Assembly: GCA_021824635.1 (NCBI GenBank)
Contig: JAKAKD010000073.1
Span: 19,290-83,289, forward strand
DNA from: Bacteroidota bacterium
Lineage (GTDB): Bacteria; Bacteroidota; Ignavibacteria; Ignavibacteriales; Melioribacteraceae
DNA length: 64,000 bases
Direction: 5' to 3'
Numbering within the stretch: the stretch's first letter is position 1; every line of letters begins with the position of its first letter. Position numbers and translations under genes: made by a program. This document shows positions 15,712 through 23,815 of the stretch, piece after piece. The notes under the pieces were generated by a model, which was not told the DNA's origin, did not search any database, and saw only the letters and a program-made list of their open reading frames with translations.

Positions 15712-16605
15712 ATGAAAAAAACAGTTCTTTCAATTATCTGTTTATTTGTATTGCCGATGTTTGTTTCTGCTCAGGAACTGGATGCAACAGTTATAGTTAA
15801 TGTTGAACAACTTGAAACTTCGGCGCGGGATCGGTTAGACAATTTTAAAAATCAGGTTCAAGATTATTTGAATAATTCAAAGTTTACAAACAAAGCGTGG
15901 GAAGGAGAACGTATTAAATGCTCTTTCAATGTTTTCTTTAATAATTCTTCCGATGAAACAACCTATAGTACACAATTAGTTGTAGCAAGTCAGCGCCCAA
16001 TTCATGGTTCTCAATTAAGCTCTCTTATGATGAGCATAATGGATAACAGCTGGCAGTTCAAATATCAAAAGAATCAAGCAATGTATTTTAACCAAACCGA
16101 TTTTGACCCGTTGACAAGTTTACTGGATTTTTACGCTTATCTTATTATTGGTTTAGATGCAGATTCATTTGGACCTTTGGACGGGACAGAGTATTTTCAG
16201 AAAGATTTGGAAATTGCTTTAAAAGGTGCAGGAAGTTCATTTTCTAAAGGATGGCAATTAGAGAGTACAGCTTATAACAGACGTGCTTTGATTGAAAATC
16301 TGTTGAATACAAAGTATCAGCAGTTCCGTCAAGATTATTTTGATTATCACTATAACGGATTGGATTTATTAACGGAAAAAGATCAAAGGCAATTTGCATA
16401 CAATAATATTCTTAAATTGATAAACGATTTGGAAAAAATGAAAGATCAAATTGACACTCGTAGTGTCTTGATGAAAGTCTTCTTCGATGCTAAAGCCGGA
16501 GAGTTTGTTGAAGTGCTAAAAGGTTATCCCGATAAATCAGTTTTTGCTATTCTTAAAAAAGTGGATCCTTCTCATATATCCAAGTATGACGAAGCGATGA
16601 AATAG
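15712..16605 (+). CDS. porD: PorD-like (DUF4835) secretion-associated protein
   Basis: About 297 residues with a signal peptide (MKKTVLSIICLFVLPMFVSA, cleavage before QELDA). The opening of the mature protein (ELDATVIVNVEQLETS), IKCSFNVFF, and the block LLDFYAYLIIGLDADSFGPLDG are characteristic of DUF4835, named PorD in type IX secretion. PorD is needed for T9SS in Bacteroidota, but its mechanism is unknown. Start placed at 15712 because GGAGTGAGG lies just upstream; a GTG nine bases earlier would be inside that ribosome binding site. Convergence is with the acyltransferase gene at 16660, separated by a repeat. Confidence 0.85.
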   Translation: MKKTVLSIICLFVLPMFVSAQELDATVIVNVEQLETSARDRLDNFKNQVQDYLNNSKFTNKAWEGERIKCSFNVFFNNSSDETTYSTQLVVASQRPIHGSQLSSLMMSIMDNSWQFKYQKNQAMYFNQTDFDPLTSLLDFYAYLIIGLDADSFGPLDGTEYFQKDLEIALKGAGSSFSKGWQLESTAYNRRALIENLLNTKYQQFRQDYFDYHYNGLDLLTEKDQRQFAYNNILKLINDLEKMKDQIDTRSVLMKVFFDAKAGEFVEVLKGYPDKSVFAILKKVDPSHISKYDEAMK

Positions 16606-16652
16606 CTATTAGCTTTTAGCTATTAGCATATTGATTGGCTAACAGCTAAAGA
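16606..16652. repeat. TAGC-rich short repeat between convergent genes
   Basis: Directly after the porD stop, the words CTATTAGC, TTTTAGC, TATTAGC and then GGCTAACAGCTAAAG occur in both orientations, so part of it can fold on itself. No U-tract follows on either strand. Probably a dispersed intergenic repeat. Confidence 0.45.
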
Positions 16653-16659
16653 CTTGTTA

Positions 16660-17781
16660 CTAAATACTAATTTCATAAACTCTGTACTTTTTATAAATTT
16701 CACCGTTCATAACTTGAGCGCCGCGATTCATCATTTCATTATCCTCTAAAATCCAACTTGCTTCACCGAGTAGAATACCAAGGTTTGCCGCACGGTTAAC
16801 TATTTCCCAGTAGAAAACTGCATCGAGTCCGCGTTTCTGATATTCTGGGATTATTCCTAGAGTCAAAACACGGGACCAAGTTATTTTTTTCTTCTGTGTG
16901 AACAGTTTTAAAAAGCCGAACGGGAAAAGTCTTCCGTTCATGGATTTAAAGATTTGATTGTAATCCAGCATAACAAGTGCAAAGCCGACAAGTTTATTGT
17001 CTATTTCTCCAAACAAAACTAGAGACGGTTCAACAAGCGGCTTCAGATCTTTTGCCATCGTATCAATTTCTTCTTCGGTAAATGGTACAAAACCCCAATT
17101 TGGAGCCCAAGCTTTATTGTAAACAAATTTTACTTTGTCGAGTTCTTTATTGAACTCTTTCATGTTCATTGAATAAACTTTAATTCCGGAACGTTTCTGA
17201 GCTATCTCTGCAACTCTTCTTAATTTTTCCGAACCAACTACTTTAGGATTTTCGAGTTTGTAAGCGTAAAGATCTTTTGCTTTTTTCAGACCATAATTAT
17301 CACAGAGAGTAAGATAATATTGAGGATTGTACGTCATTAATAATCGTGGTTCATCGTCAAATCCTTCAAGCAGCATAGCATACTCATCGTTAGATGAAGG
17401 ATTAGCCGGCCCACGCATTGCGTTACATCCTTGCTTGATTAGCCAAGCTTTAGCTGTATCAAAGAGTTTATTGGCTACTTTCTGATCATTTATACATTCA
17501 AAAAATCCGAAGAAACCAACGCTGTCGTTGTGGTATTTATTGTGAAGATCATTTTTAATTGCTGCAATTCTACCAACAAGTTCGCCATCTTTTTCGGCAA
17601 GATACATCTCCATTTCTGCGTGTTTGAAAAATGGATTTTTTTTACGGTCTAATATCTTTTTCTTATCATAGATTAACGGCGGAACCCAATACGGATCGTT
17701 TGCATAAATTTTCCAAGCGAATTTGATGAAAGTATCAATATCTTTTTTCGATTGAACGATTTTTATTTTTACTTCCGACAT
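16660..17781 (-). CDS. GNAT-fold N-acyltransferase, candidate bacterial ceramide synthase (bCerS)
   Basis: 373 residues. The N-terminal part has the YANDPYWVPPL motif of YghO-type N-acyltransferases, a middle AxxGPANPSSNDEYAML stretch, and a C-terminal GNAT-like core (VGFALVMLDYN, LGIIPEYQKRGLDAVFYWE). In Caulobacter crescentus a protein of this class acylates 3-ketosphinganine (bCerS), and its gene is near spt and cerR. The same three enzyme types are adjacent here. A rho-independent terminator lies between it and the upstream spt gene, so it may have its own promoter. Specificity for sphingoid bases is inferred from context; the family alone only supports an acyl transfer to an amine. Confidence 0.72.
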   Translation of the reverse strand: MSEVKIKIVQSKKDIDTFIKFAWKIYANDPYWVPPLIYDKKKILDRKKNPFFKHAEMEMYLAEKDGELVGRIAAIKNDLHNKYHNDSVGFFGFFECINDQKVANKLFDTAKAWLIKQGCNAMRGPANPSSNDEYAMLLEGFDDEPRLLMTYNPQYYLTLCDNYGLKKAKDLYAYKLENPKVVGSEKLRRVAEIAQKRSGIKVYSMNMKEFNKELDKVKFVYNKAWAPNWGFVPFTEEEIDTMAKDLKPLVEPSLVLFGEIDNKLVGFALVMLDYNQIFKSMNGRLFPFGFLKLFTQKKKITWSRVLTLGIIPEYQKRGLDAVFYWEIVNRAANLGILLGEASWILEDNEMMNRGAQVMNGEIYKKYRVYEISI

Positions 17782-17803
17782 ATTATCTCCGCACGTCTAT
17801 AAA

Positions 17804-17832
17804 AAAAGCATACTCGCATAAAGTATGCTTTT
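17804..17832 (-). terminator. Rho-independent terminator after spt
   Basis: On the minus strand AAAGCATACT pairs with AGTATGCTTT around a ~7-base loop and is followed by a run of T (the A-run at 17801-17807 on the plus strand). It sits between the spt stop and the start of the acyltransferase gene. Confidence 0.75.
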
Positions 17833-17850
17833 GAAATTAATAGTGACTGA

Positions 17851-19044
17851 TTAAATCAAGCCGATTTCTTTCCCGACAGTTTTAAAAGCATTAATAATGA
17901 AATCGAGATGTTCATCTTCGTGGCTTGACATATAGCTTGTTCTCATCATTTGTCTTCCTTGCGGAACGCCAGGCGAAATGAAAACGTTCACAAATACTCC
18001 AGCATCATAAAGTTTACGCCACATTGCAAAAGCCAACTCATCATTACCAACAATAACTGGAACTATTGCGGTTCTTCCGTCAATTATTGTAAAACCGGCA
18101 GCGGCTAACTCCGTACGCATTTTGTTTGCGTTCTTAATAAGTTTTTCAACGCGCCATGGTTCCTCTTCTAGAATATTTAATGCAGCAAGAGCAGCGGCAA
18201 CCGAAGCCGGGGTAGGGGAAGCGCTGAATATCAAAGCTGATGAATGATGTTTTAAATAATTTATAACTCTTTCTTCACCGGCAACAAAACCGCCAAGCGA
18301 TGCAAAAGTTTTGCTGAAAGTTCCCATTGTAAGATCAACTTCTTTTTCCAAATTGAATTCGCTGGCAGTTCCTCTTCCGCCTTTTCCAATTACTCCAACA
18401 GAATGTGCATCATCAATTAGAGTGCGCGCGTTATATTTTTTTGCAAGTTCAACCAATTTTGGAAGATCAACTATTTCACCGCCGGTACTGAAAACGCCAT
18501 CGCTCACAATCAATTTAGGAGAATCAATAGGAAGTTTGCTTAATACTCTTTCCAAATCCGCCATGTCGTTATGTTTATATCTTTCAAGGTTTGCTGTTAA
18601 ACCTTTTGCCATTACTTGACCTGCTACTATACAAGCATGATTGTCTTTATCCGAAACAACATATTCGCCTTTTCCTTGAACAAGTGTTGGAATAATACCT
18701 TGAGCAGTTTGGTAACCGGTACTGTATAACAGAACTGCTTCGGTACCAAAAAATTTTGCAAGTCTGCTTTCAAGTTCTATGTGTAGATCCAATGTCCCGG
18801 TTAAATAACGTGAACCAGAGCAACCTGTTCCATATTTTTTTATAGCATTCAATGATGCTTCTTTAACTTTGGGGTGAGCAGTCAGTCCAAGATAGTTATT
18901 AGAGCCAGCCATCACTACTTTTTTACCTTCAATCTGAACAACAGGACCTTCATTTGCTTCGATTGCGCGAAAGTAAGGATATAATCCTAAAGCTTTAATA
19001 TCGTCTGCGCGTGTAAAGTCATGACATTTCTTAAATAAGTCCAA
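17851..19044 (-). CDS. spt: Serine palmitoyltransferase-like alpha-oxoamine synthase
   Basis: 397 residues of the PLP-dependent alpha-oxoamine synthase family. Lys245 in [11 protein letters not shown] is the cofactor-binding lysine, Asp211 and His214 in LIDDAHSVG contact the ring, and His136 in KDNHACI stacks over it. The TFSK(S/T)FAS context is that of serine palmitoyltransferase rather than of glycine C-acetyltransferase (usually TLGKA) or KAPA synthase. It would condense serine with an acyl-CoA or acyl-ACP to 3-keto-sphinganine, the committed step of sphingolipid synthesis. Divergent from the cerR-like gene and next to the bCerS candidate, which supports the call. 8-amino-7-oxononanoate synthase remains a weaker alternative. 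Confidence 0.82.
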   Translation of the reverse strand: MDLFKKCHDFTRADDIKALGLYPYFRAIEANEGPVVQIEGKKVVMAGSNNYLGLTAHPKVKEASLNAIKKYGTGCSGSRYLTGTLDLHIELESRLAKFFGTEAVLLYSTGYQTAQGIIPTLVQGKGEYVVSDKDNHACIVAGQVMAKGLTANLERYKHNDMADLERVLSKLPIDSPKLIVSDGVFSTGGEIVDLPKLVELAKKYNARTLIDDAHSVGVIGKGGRGTASEFNLEKEVDLTMGTFSKTFASLGGFVAGEERVINYLKHHSSALIFSASPTPASVAAALAALNILEEEPWRVEKLIKNANKMRTELAAAGFTIIDGRTAIVPVIVGNDELAFAMWRKLYDAGVFVNVFISPGVPQGRQMMRTSYMSSHEDEHLDFIINAFKTVGKEIGLI

Positions 19045-19157
19045 AATACCTCCGGATTATTTTTCTATAATGAAATTTTCTATTTTTGGTTAGAATGAAA
19101 TTGGATTAATTGAATTTCGGTTGGCAATATAAAGAAAATAAATTATTAATTAATAGA

Positions 19158-20150
19158 ATGGTTATGAAAAAAATCTCAGTTGTAACCGGAGCTTCCGGTT
19201 TTGTAGGAAGTCATGTTGTTGATAAACTTCTTGCTGAAGGTCATGAAGTTAGATGTATTCTTCGTTCGTCAAGTTCAAAACGCTGGCTCGAAAATAAACC
19301 GGTTGAAATTTTTGAGTGCGGCTTGTTCGATAAAGAATCTCTTAAAAGTATTTTAAAAGACGCTGATTATCTTTTCCATATTGCCGGTGTTGTAAAAGCG
19401 AAAGATGAAAAAGATTACTTCAAAGGTAACGTTGAAACTACTCGTGTACTGCTTGATGTTTTGTGTGAAGTAAATCCTAATATTCAAAAAGTTGTGGTTG
19501 TCAGCAGCCAAACAGCATGCGGTCCTTCGCTTGATGGAAAACCGGTTAATGAAGAAACTCCCGAACATCCGATTACACGCTATGGGAAAAGTAAATTAGC
19601 CCAAGAACAACTCGCTAAGAAATATATGGATAAGCTTCGGATCACAATTATTCGCCCACCTGCTGTATTCGGAGAGCGAGATACTGAGGTTTATCTTTTC
19701 TTTAAGACATACAAACAAGGTCTGATGGGATTAATTGGTCTCGATAGAAAAGAATTGAGTCTGGTTCATGTTGAGGATTTGGTTCAAGGCATATACCTAG
19801 CGGCAATTTCTGAAAAAGCAATTGGACAAACTTATTTTATTGGCACCGAACAGTATTACGACTGGCAACAGATAGGCGAGGTTAGTCATCGTGCAATTGG
19901 TAAAAAAGCATTCACTATAAAGATCCCTCATTTTACGGTATACACAATTGCATCGGCAGCACAGTTTTTTGCTATGTTCAGTTCGAAAGCGGCTACGTTC
20001 AATTTGGAGAAAGCAAGGGATTTTGTTCAGAAAGCATGGACTTGCGATGTTTCTAAAGCAGTGCGCGATTTAGGATATCATCAAACTGTTTCATTAGAAG
20101 ATGGCATTAAACGAACTGTAGATTGGTACCGCGCAATGAAATGGCTGTGA
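19158..20150 (+). CDS. NAD-dependent epimerase/dehydratase family protein, candidate ceramide reductase (CerR)
   Basis: About 330 residues of the extended SDR type. Cofactor motif TGASGFVG near the start and catalytic YGKSK near residue 145, with an upstream Ser-rich VVSSQ strand. In Caulobacter CerR reduces the keto group of the ceramide precursor and its gene lies by spt; the same neighbourhood is found here, so that role is likely but is inference. The first ATG (19158) or the second (19164) is the start; a TTG at 19110 gives an implausible N-terminal extension. No clear ribosome binding site. The last 70 bases overlap, on the opposite strand, the end of the DUF123 gene. Confidence 0.75.
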   Translation: MVMKKISVVTGASGFVGSHVVDKLLAEGHEVRCILRSSSSKRWLENKPVEIFECGLFDKESLKSILKDADYLFHIAGVVKAKDEKDYFKGNVETTRVLLDVLCEVNPNIQKVVVVSSQTACGPSLDGKPVNEETPEHPITRYGKSKLAQEQLAKKYMDKLRITIIRPPAVFGERDTEVYLFFKTYKQGLMGLIGLDRKELSLVHVEDLVQGIYLAAISEKAIGQTYFIGTEQYYDWQQIGEVSHRAIGKKAFTIKIPHFTVYTIASAAQFFAMFSSKAATFNLEKARDFVQKAWTCDVSKAVRDLGYHQTVSLEDGIKRTVDWYRAMKWL

Positions 20151-20545
20151 GTCATTCGCTGTTTGCAATATAATAGATGAGACAAACAACGCTTGCAGTC
20201 TGTATTGCCAAATCCTTTGGCTGCAATCTTTAATCTAAAATTCTCAGTCAATTCTTTTATAAGAGCGCACTCAAAATTTTTATTCGCTCCTTCAAAAAGA
20301 AAGATTGCTTTTATTTTGTTGGTGGGAATAGAGGTGACATGATCAATATGCCAGTGAACGTTTTTAGATTCTTGCTGATGACGCTCGACTCTTTGTTCTA
20401 AGTTTTTTTGTGCGCTGCCAGAATAGTAATAATAACCCGGTTGAAAAATTTTCTCTTTGAAAGCGTCAATCTCAACTTTGAACTGTTCGGAAGCGAAAAT
20501 TTCCAGAAGATAAACACCGGAATTAATGTCAGTTATTTTTAGCAC
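20081..20545 (-). CDS. DUF123 (GIY-YIG-like) protein
   Basis: 154 residues. The N-terminal YLLEIFASEQFKVEIDAF, then GYYYYSGSAQKNLEQRVERHQ and NVHWHIDHVTS, is the DUF123 pattern, a divergent GIY-YIG-related domain. Cys residues near the end (DCKRCLSHLLYC) fit the family ending GCSDC..C.SHL. Nuclease activity is not shown. The last ~20 codons run past that ending and overlap the 3' end of the convergent cerR-like gene by 70 bp; an earlier natural stop may have been lost. The start overlaps the preceding cytochrome-like gene by 17 bp. Confidence 0.75.
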   Translation of the reverse strand: MLKITDINSGVYLLEIFASEQFKVEIDAFKEKIFQPGYYYYSGSAQKNLEQRVERHQQESKNVHWHIDHVTSIPTNKIKAIFLFEGANKNFECALIKELTENFRLKIAAKGFGNTDCKRCLSHLLYCKQRMTHSHFIARYQSTVRLMPSSNETV

Positions 20546-20939
20546 CTTCTTTTACCCAGGTTTTTATTCCATCTATTTGATTCTTTGTAAGCGCCGGATA
20601 ACCAATTGGGGGCATTGGGTTTGTTGTCAATCCCGATGTAGTTAATACAAGTAAACTGTTCTGCGGAAATCCCGGTGCTACTACTAAGTAGCTAGCAGTT
20701 GTGTTGGAATATGAAGTCAAACTTAAATTGCTGGCTTGTGTTTGGTCATCATGACATCCGGATCTTGCGCATTTAGCTGTGAATACCGGTTGAATATGCT
20801 GAGAGTAGCTAACATTTTGTGCCGGAATAATGACGCTGTCAATATTAGTTATGTTGGATGTATCATCGCATGCCGAAATAAAAAAAGCTGCGGCAAAAGC
20901 GGCAATAAAAAGAAAGTTTATTGGAAGTTTGTATTTCAT
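20529..20939 (-). CDS. Small lipoprotein with cytochrome c-like domain (CX4CH)
   Basis: 136 residues. The signal peptide ends in a lipobox (FFISAC, Cys24). Residues ~45-136 resemble the monohaem c-type domain of Planctomycete-type cytochromes: YSQHIQPVFTAKC, then the haem motif CARSGCH (Cys57, Cys62, His63) with four instead of two residues between the cysteines, and NPMPPIGYPALT with a candidate distal Met. The end KNQIDGIKTWVKEGAKNN is typical. It would be a lipid-anchored periplasmic or outer-membrane haem protein. Whether standard haem lyases accept CX4CH here is not known. Confidence 0.72.
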   Translation of the reverse strand: MKYKLPINFLFIAAFAAAFFISACDDTSNITNIDSVIIPAQNVSYSQHIQPVFTAKCARSGCHDDQTQASNLSLTSYSNTTASYLVVAPGFPQNSLLVLTTSGLTTNPMPPIGYPALTKNQIDGIKTWVKEGAKNN

Positions 20940-21135
20940 CTTTATCTTATTTTTATTTATTTCAAAGATATTTCTGTTCGAAGTCTAATCCAATTCATTT
21001 ATTCTTCATCAGAAATTATTGATTATCTTACTAAAGAAAAAGCTTGATGTTCCAGCAAAAAATTTTATTGTGAAATTCTTTTTTGATCTTTGTGAGCAGA
21101 TTAAAGAAAAAATGAATTAGTGATAGTGTTAATAA

Positions 21136-21166
21136 TTGACAAAACGGTTTCGTATAGTTAGTTTTG
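21136..21166 (+). promoter_or_regulatory. Promoter of tRNA-Ala
   Basis: TTGACA (21136-21141), 17 bases, then TAGTTTTG (21159-21166), fitting both -10 and the TAnnTTTG element. It lies 36 bp before the tRNA. The gap from 20940 to here contains nothing else recognised. Confidence 0.6.
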
Positions 21167-21202
21167 CTTCAGAAAATTTGTTTCAAAAATTCCCATAAAT
21201 AT

Positions 21203-21275
<73 letters not shown>

Positions 21276-21296
21276 CTAAATATATAAATAAACAAA

Positions 21297-21548
21297 ATGA
21301 ATTTTTCCGTTTACATAATGCAAAGTAAACATAACGGAAAATATTACATTGGCCAAAGCAACAATCCTTTAAAAAGATTATCACAGCACAATTCTGGTTA
21401 TTCAATTTCAACCAAGACAGGAATCCCCTGGGAATTGGTATTCATTAAAGAATTTCCATCCAGAAGTGATGCGATGATCTATGAGAAGAAATTAAAGTCT
21501 TATAAGAGTCATGATTATTTAGAGAAAATAATTTATTCAAATCAATAG
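21297..21548 (+). CDS. Small GIY-YIG nuclease family protein
   Basis: 83 residues, the short single-domain GIY-YIG type (UvrC N-terminal-like). The N-terminal YIMQSKHNGKYYIGQSNNPLKRLSQHNSG carries the two hallmark strands, an Arg after the second (RL) and a downstream Glu in EKKLKSYKSHD. It begins 21 bp after the tRNA-Ala discriminator base; its stop codon touches a partial copy of the tRNA 3' portion. Such context suggests a nuclease that exploits tRNA ends for its own placement, though small GIY-YIG proteins can also have DNA-repair roles. Confidence 0.85.
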   Translation: MNFSVYIMQSKHNGKYYIGQSNNPLKRLSQHNSGYSISTKTGIPWELVFIKEFPSRSDAMIYEKKLKSYKSHDYLEKIIYSNQ

Positions 21549-21605
21549 AGCGTCCCGATGATAATCGGGAAGGTCAGCGGTTCGATCCCGCTTAGCTCCA
21601 CTAAA
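21547..21605 (+). repeat. Partial tRNA-Ala copy (3' portion) with changed anticodon arm
   Basis: The 35 bases 21571-21605 are identical to 21246-21280, covering the variable loop, T-arm, acceptor 3' strand and a few bases beyond the tRNA. Upstream, AGAGCG (21547-21552) also matches the D-arm end of the tRNA at 21223-21228. The piece between is different: TCCCG and CGGGA arms around an 8-base loop instead of the Ala arm. The acceptor 5' strand and D-arm are missing, so it cannot be a functional tRNA. The direct repeats are 325 bp apart and enclose the GIY-YIG gene. Confidence 0.9.
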
Positions 21606-21703
21606 GAGGCTGTCTCAAAAGTAACTTTTACCGATAAAAAATTTTGATTTTAAAACGAAATCAAATCCAACTCATTCAATTTTGGCACTTTTGAGACAGC
21701 TTC
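21606..21703. mobile_element. 98-bp inverted-repeat element (MITE or IS remnant)
   Basis: Left end GAGGCTGTCTCAAAAGT (21606-21622) and right end ACTTTTGAGACAGCTTC (21687-21703) are complementary in 16 of 17 positions; the ~64-bp interior is AT-rich and non-coding. GGCTGTCTCAAAAGT is the type of end seen in several insertion-sequence families. The ends do not match those of the IS at 36200-37813. It begins directly after the tRNA fragment. It could also act as a terminator between convergent genes, but the large loop makes that less likely. Confidence 0.6.
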
Positions 21704-21732
21704 TTTTATTATTGCTCACTGGAACATAATTA

Positions 21733-22278
21733 CTAATGCCCGCTCTCCACTTTTTTTGTTAGTTCTGCAATTTGAGAAAAACTGCTCTGTAACTTCCGCA
21801 ATTCGGTTTCAAGCTTGTAAATCTTATAGGATTCAACAGATTCTTTACCGCCGAGAAGCCAGTTAACATCACAGCCGAGCCGAAGTAATTTTGCTAAAAT
21901 TCTTGTTCCTGGCTCTCGTTTACCGCTTATATACTGCTGCAACTGCTGAGGAGAAATTGCCATTGCATCTGCTAGCTTTTTGAGAGTACCATATTTTTTT
22001 TTAGCAAAGAAGCGCATACGCTCTCCAACACCCATCTGTAATTTTTCTTCACTAAATAAATCTAAATTTTCCGGAATAGATTCTTCAAATAAATTTAATT
22101 CAAACTGGTATTCATCTATTACTTTTTTTATCTGATGATAAAGGTCATCGTCAAATAGCGGACTTTCATTTAAGAGGTAAGCTAGAGTTTGAGTTTTCAT
22201 ATCCAACTTTTCGGATACTAAACTCAGTTTTATACCAAGAGTATGTAGTAGATATTTTATTTCTTCCTGCTTTGTCAC
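21733..22278 (-). CDS. XRE-family helix-turn-helix regulator
   Basis: 181 residues. The HTH of Cro/CI type is at about residues 95-150: GTLKKLADAMAISPQQLQQYISGKREPGTRILAKLLRLG. The preceding ~80 residues contain a second, weaker HTH-like run (LGIKLSLVSEKLDMKTQTLAYLLNES) and an acidic linker, and the C-terminus is a probable coiled coil (KLETELRKLQSSFSQIAELTKKVE). A perfect 16-bp palindrome lies 45 bp upstream of the start, suggesting self-control. Its other targets are unknown; the divergent neighbour is a MATE pump. Confidence 0.82.
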   Translation of the reverse strand: MTKQEEIKYLLHTLGIKLSLVSEKLDMKTQTLAYLLNESPLFDDDLYHQIKKVIDEYQFELNLFEESIPENLDLFSEEKLQMGVGERMRFFAKKKYGTLKKLADAMAISPQQLQQYISGKREPGTRILAKLLRLGCDVNWLLGGKESVESYKIYKLETELRKLQSSFSQIAELTKKVESGH

Positions 22279-22323
22279 TATTAATAATTCCCTCTATTGT
22301 AAAGCAGTTACCTATTGCAAAAT

Positions 22324-22339
22324 AGTAAACATGTTTACT
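22324..22339. promoter_or_regulatory. Perfect palindromic operator AGTAAACATGTTTACT
   Basis: A 16-bp perfect dyad in the 174-bp gap between the divergent XRE regulator and the MATE pump. A related AAAGCAGTTACCTATTGC stretch is just closer to the regulator start. Best reading is the binding site of the regulator itself; this is inferred from position and symmetry. Confidence 0.55.
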
Positions 22340-22416
22340 CAAGGCAAGTTTAATCTAAAAGGGGACTTCCGGTAAAAAATAGCACTATAATTCTAAATGA
22401 AAATTGTTACTAGAGT

Positions 22417-22446
22417 TTTGTAGTAGATAATATTTCAATATCTTTG
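22417..22446 (+). promoter_or_regulatory. Bacteroidota-type promoter of the MATE gene
   Basis: TTTG (22417-22420) and TATCTTTG (22439-22446) are spaced 18 bases apart, matching the -33/-7 pattern known for Bacteroidota sigma factors. The ATG follows within seven bases, so the transcript would be nearly leaderless. Confidence 0.5.
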
Positions 22447-22452
22447 CCGCGT

Positions 22453-23805
22453 ATGAAATTAAAATTGTTCTCCGCAGATCACAAATACATACTTAGACTT
22501 GCGCTTCCAGCAATTGCAGGACTTTCTTCCCAAATGGTGGTATCACTTGTAGATGCTGCTATGGTTGGTCGTTTGAACAATGCCGAGTATTATTTAGCGG
22601 CAATGGGCATTGGTGTCATTGCAACGTGGGCTGTTGTAAGCTTGTTTTCAAGTCTTGCTACCGGTACACATGTTTTAATTGCGCGCAGATTTGGTGCAAA
22701 TGAATATGATGAATGCGGAAGAGTACTGAACACTTCTTTAATTATCTCTTTTTTAATCGGTATTGTAATTTCTGCGATTGTAGTTTTCTTTGCTTATGAT
22801 ATTGCCGGATTTTTTGCCGTTGATCCAAAAGTTGGTTTTTATGCAGGGCAATTTCTGCACTATCGTTTTATGGGACTTCCTTTTTTCCTTATTACAGTTT
22901 CGTACCGCGGATTCTTTTTTGGAATCGGCAAAACAAAAATATTTATGTATTCGGCTGTTCTTATAAATTTCTTGAATATTGTTTTCAACTACATTTTAAT
23001 TTATGGCGGGTTTGGAATTAAGGGAATGGGTTTGGCCGGATCTGGTTTAGGTTCAACTATAGCAACATTTTGCGATGCAATATTTTACCTGACTGTATCA
23101 ATGACCCCGGTGTTCAGACACAAATTTCATTATTTCAAAAATTTCCGTTTCGTTAAGAGTATCGCGGCATCAATTATAAAAATTTCATTACCCGTTTCTC
23201 TTCAAAATATTTTTATCCTTGTAGGCTTTTTAAGTTTTATTGCAATTACAGGGCATATTGGAACTGATAGTCAAGCGGCAAGTACTATTGTGTTTTCTTC
23301 TCTGCAATTTTCTTTGATGCCTTGCTTCGGTTTTGGAATTGCTGTACAGACTTTAGTAGGGAATAGTCTCGGCAGCAAAAATATTAAACAAGCAAAGCAT
23401 TATGGATTTGAAACCAGTAAGCTTGCTACAATCTACACAATCTTCATTGGGTTAATATTTATTTTTGCACCCCGTTTGATATTAATATTATTAACGAACG
23501 ATCAAAGAATAATTGAAGTTGCTGTTCCGGCTTTGCGAATTGCCGGTTTTGGTCAAATCTTTTACGCAATTGGAGTTGTTCTTGCCAATGGATTACAGGC
23601 AATGGGAAAAACTCTTTTTGTTATGATTTCGGAAGTAGTGCTAAACTGGTTTGTATTTGTTCCTATAGCTTATTTCTTTGGCGTCTATTTAAAATTTGGA
23701 TTAATAGGTGCATGGTCTGCTCTTCCGTTCTACGTCGTTTTGTATGCGTTAGTGATATTCATCAAATTTAGATTTGGAGACTGGGAAAAGTATAAACATG
23801 TTTGA
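22453..23805 (+). CDS. MATE family efflux transporter
   Basis: About 450 residues with twelve hydrophobic segments in two related halves, the MATE/NorM plan. Recognisable stretches are LALPAIAGLSSQMVVSLVDAAMVGRL near the N-terminus, SLFSSLATGTHVLIARRFGAN, and the matching FGIAVQTLVGNSLGSKN in the second half. It exports cationic drugs or metabolites in exchange for Na+ or H+. ATG at 22453 is preferred: the TTG at 22444 lies inside the promoter -7 element. Next to a divergent XRE regulator, which may control it. Confidence 0.9.
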   Translation: MKLKLFSADHKYILRLALPAIAGLSSQMVVSLVDAAMVGRLNNAEYYLAAMGIGVIATWAVVSLFSSLATGTHVLIARRFGANEYDECGRVLNTSLIISFLIGIVISAIVVFFAYDIAGFFAVDPKVGFYAGQFLHYRFMGLPFFLITVSYRGFFFGIGKTKIFMYSAVLINFLNIVFNYILIYGGFGIKGMGLAGSGLGSTIATFCDAIFYLTVSMTPVFRHKFHYFKNFRFVKSIAASIIKISLPVSLQNIFILVGFLSFIAITGHIGTDSQAASTIVFSSLQFSLMPCFGFGIAVQTLVGNSLGSKNIKQAKHYGFETSKLATIYTIFIGLIFIFAPRLILILLTNDQRIIEVAVPALRIAGFGQIFYAIGVVLANGLQAMGKTLFVMISEVVLNWFVFVPIAYFFGVYLKFGLIGAWSALPFYVVLYALVIFIKFRFGDWEKYKHV

Positions 23806-23815
23806 GATAAATAAC

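Noticed and set aside
21547..21605. A second tRNA gene after the GIY-YIG gene
   Set aside because: The acceptor 5' strand and D-arm are absent and the anticodon loop has eight bases; it is a fragment.
21606..21703. Bidirectional terminator
   Set aside because: The 17-bp arms enclose about 64 bp and match IS-type ends; a large loop is unusual for a terminator, so an element remnant is favoured, though not proven.
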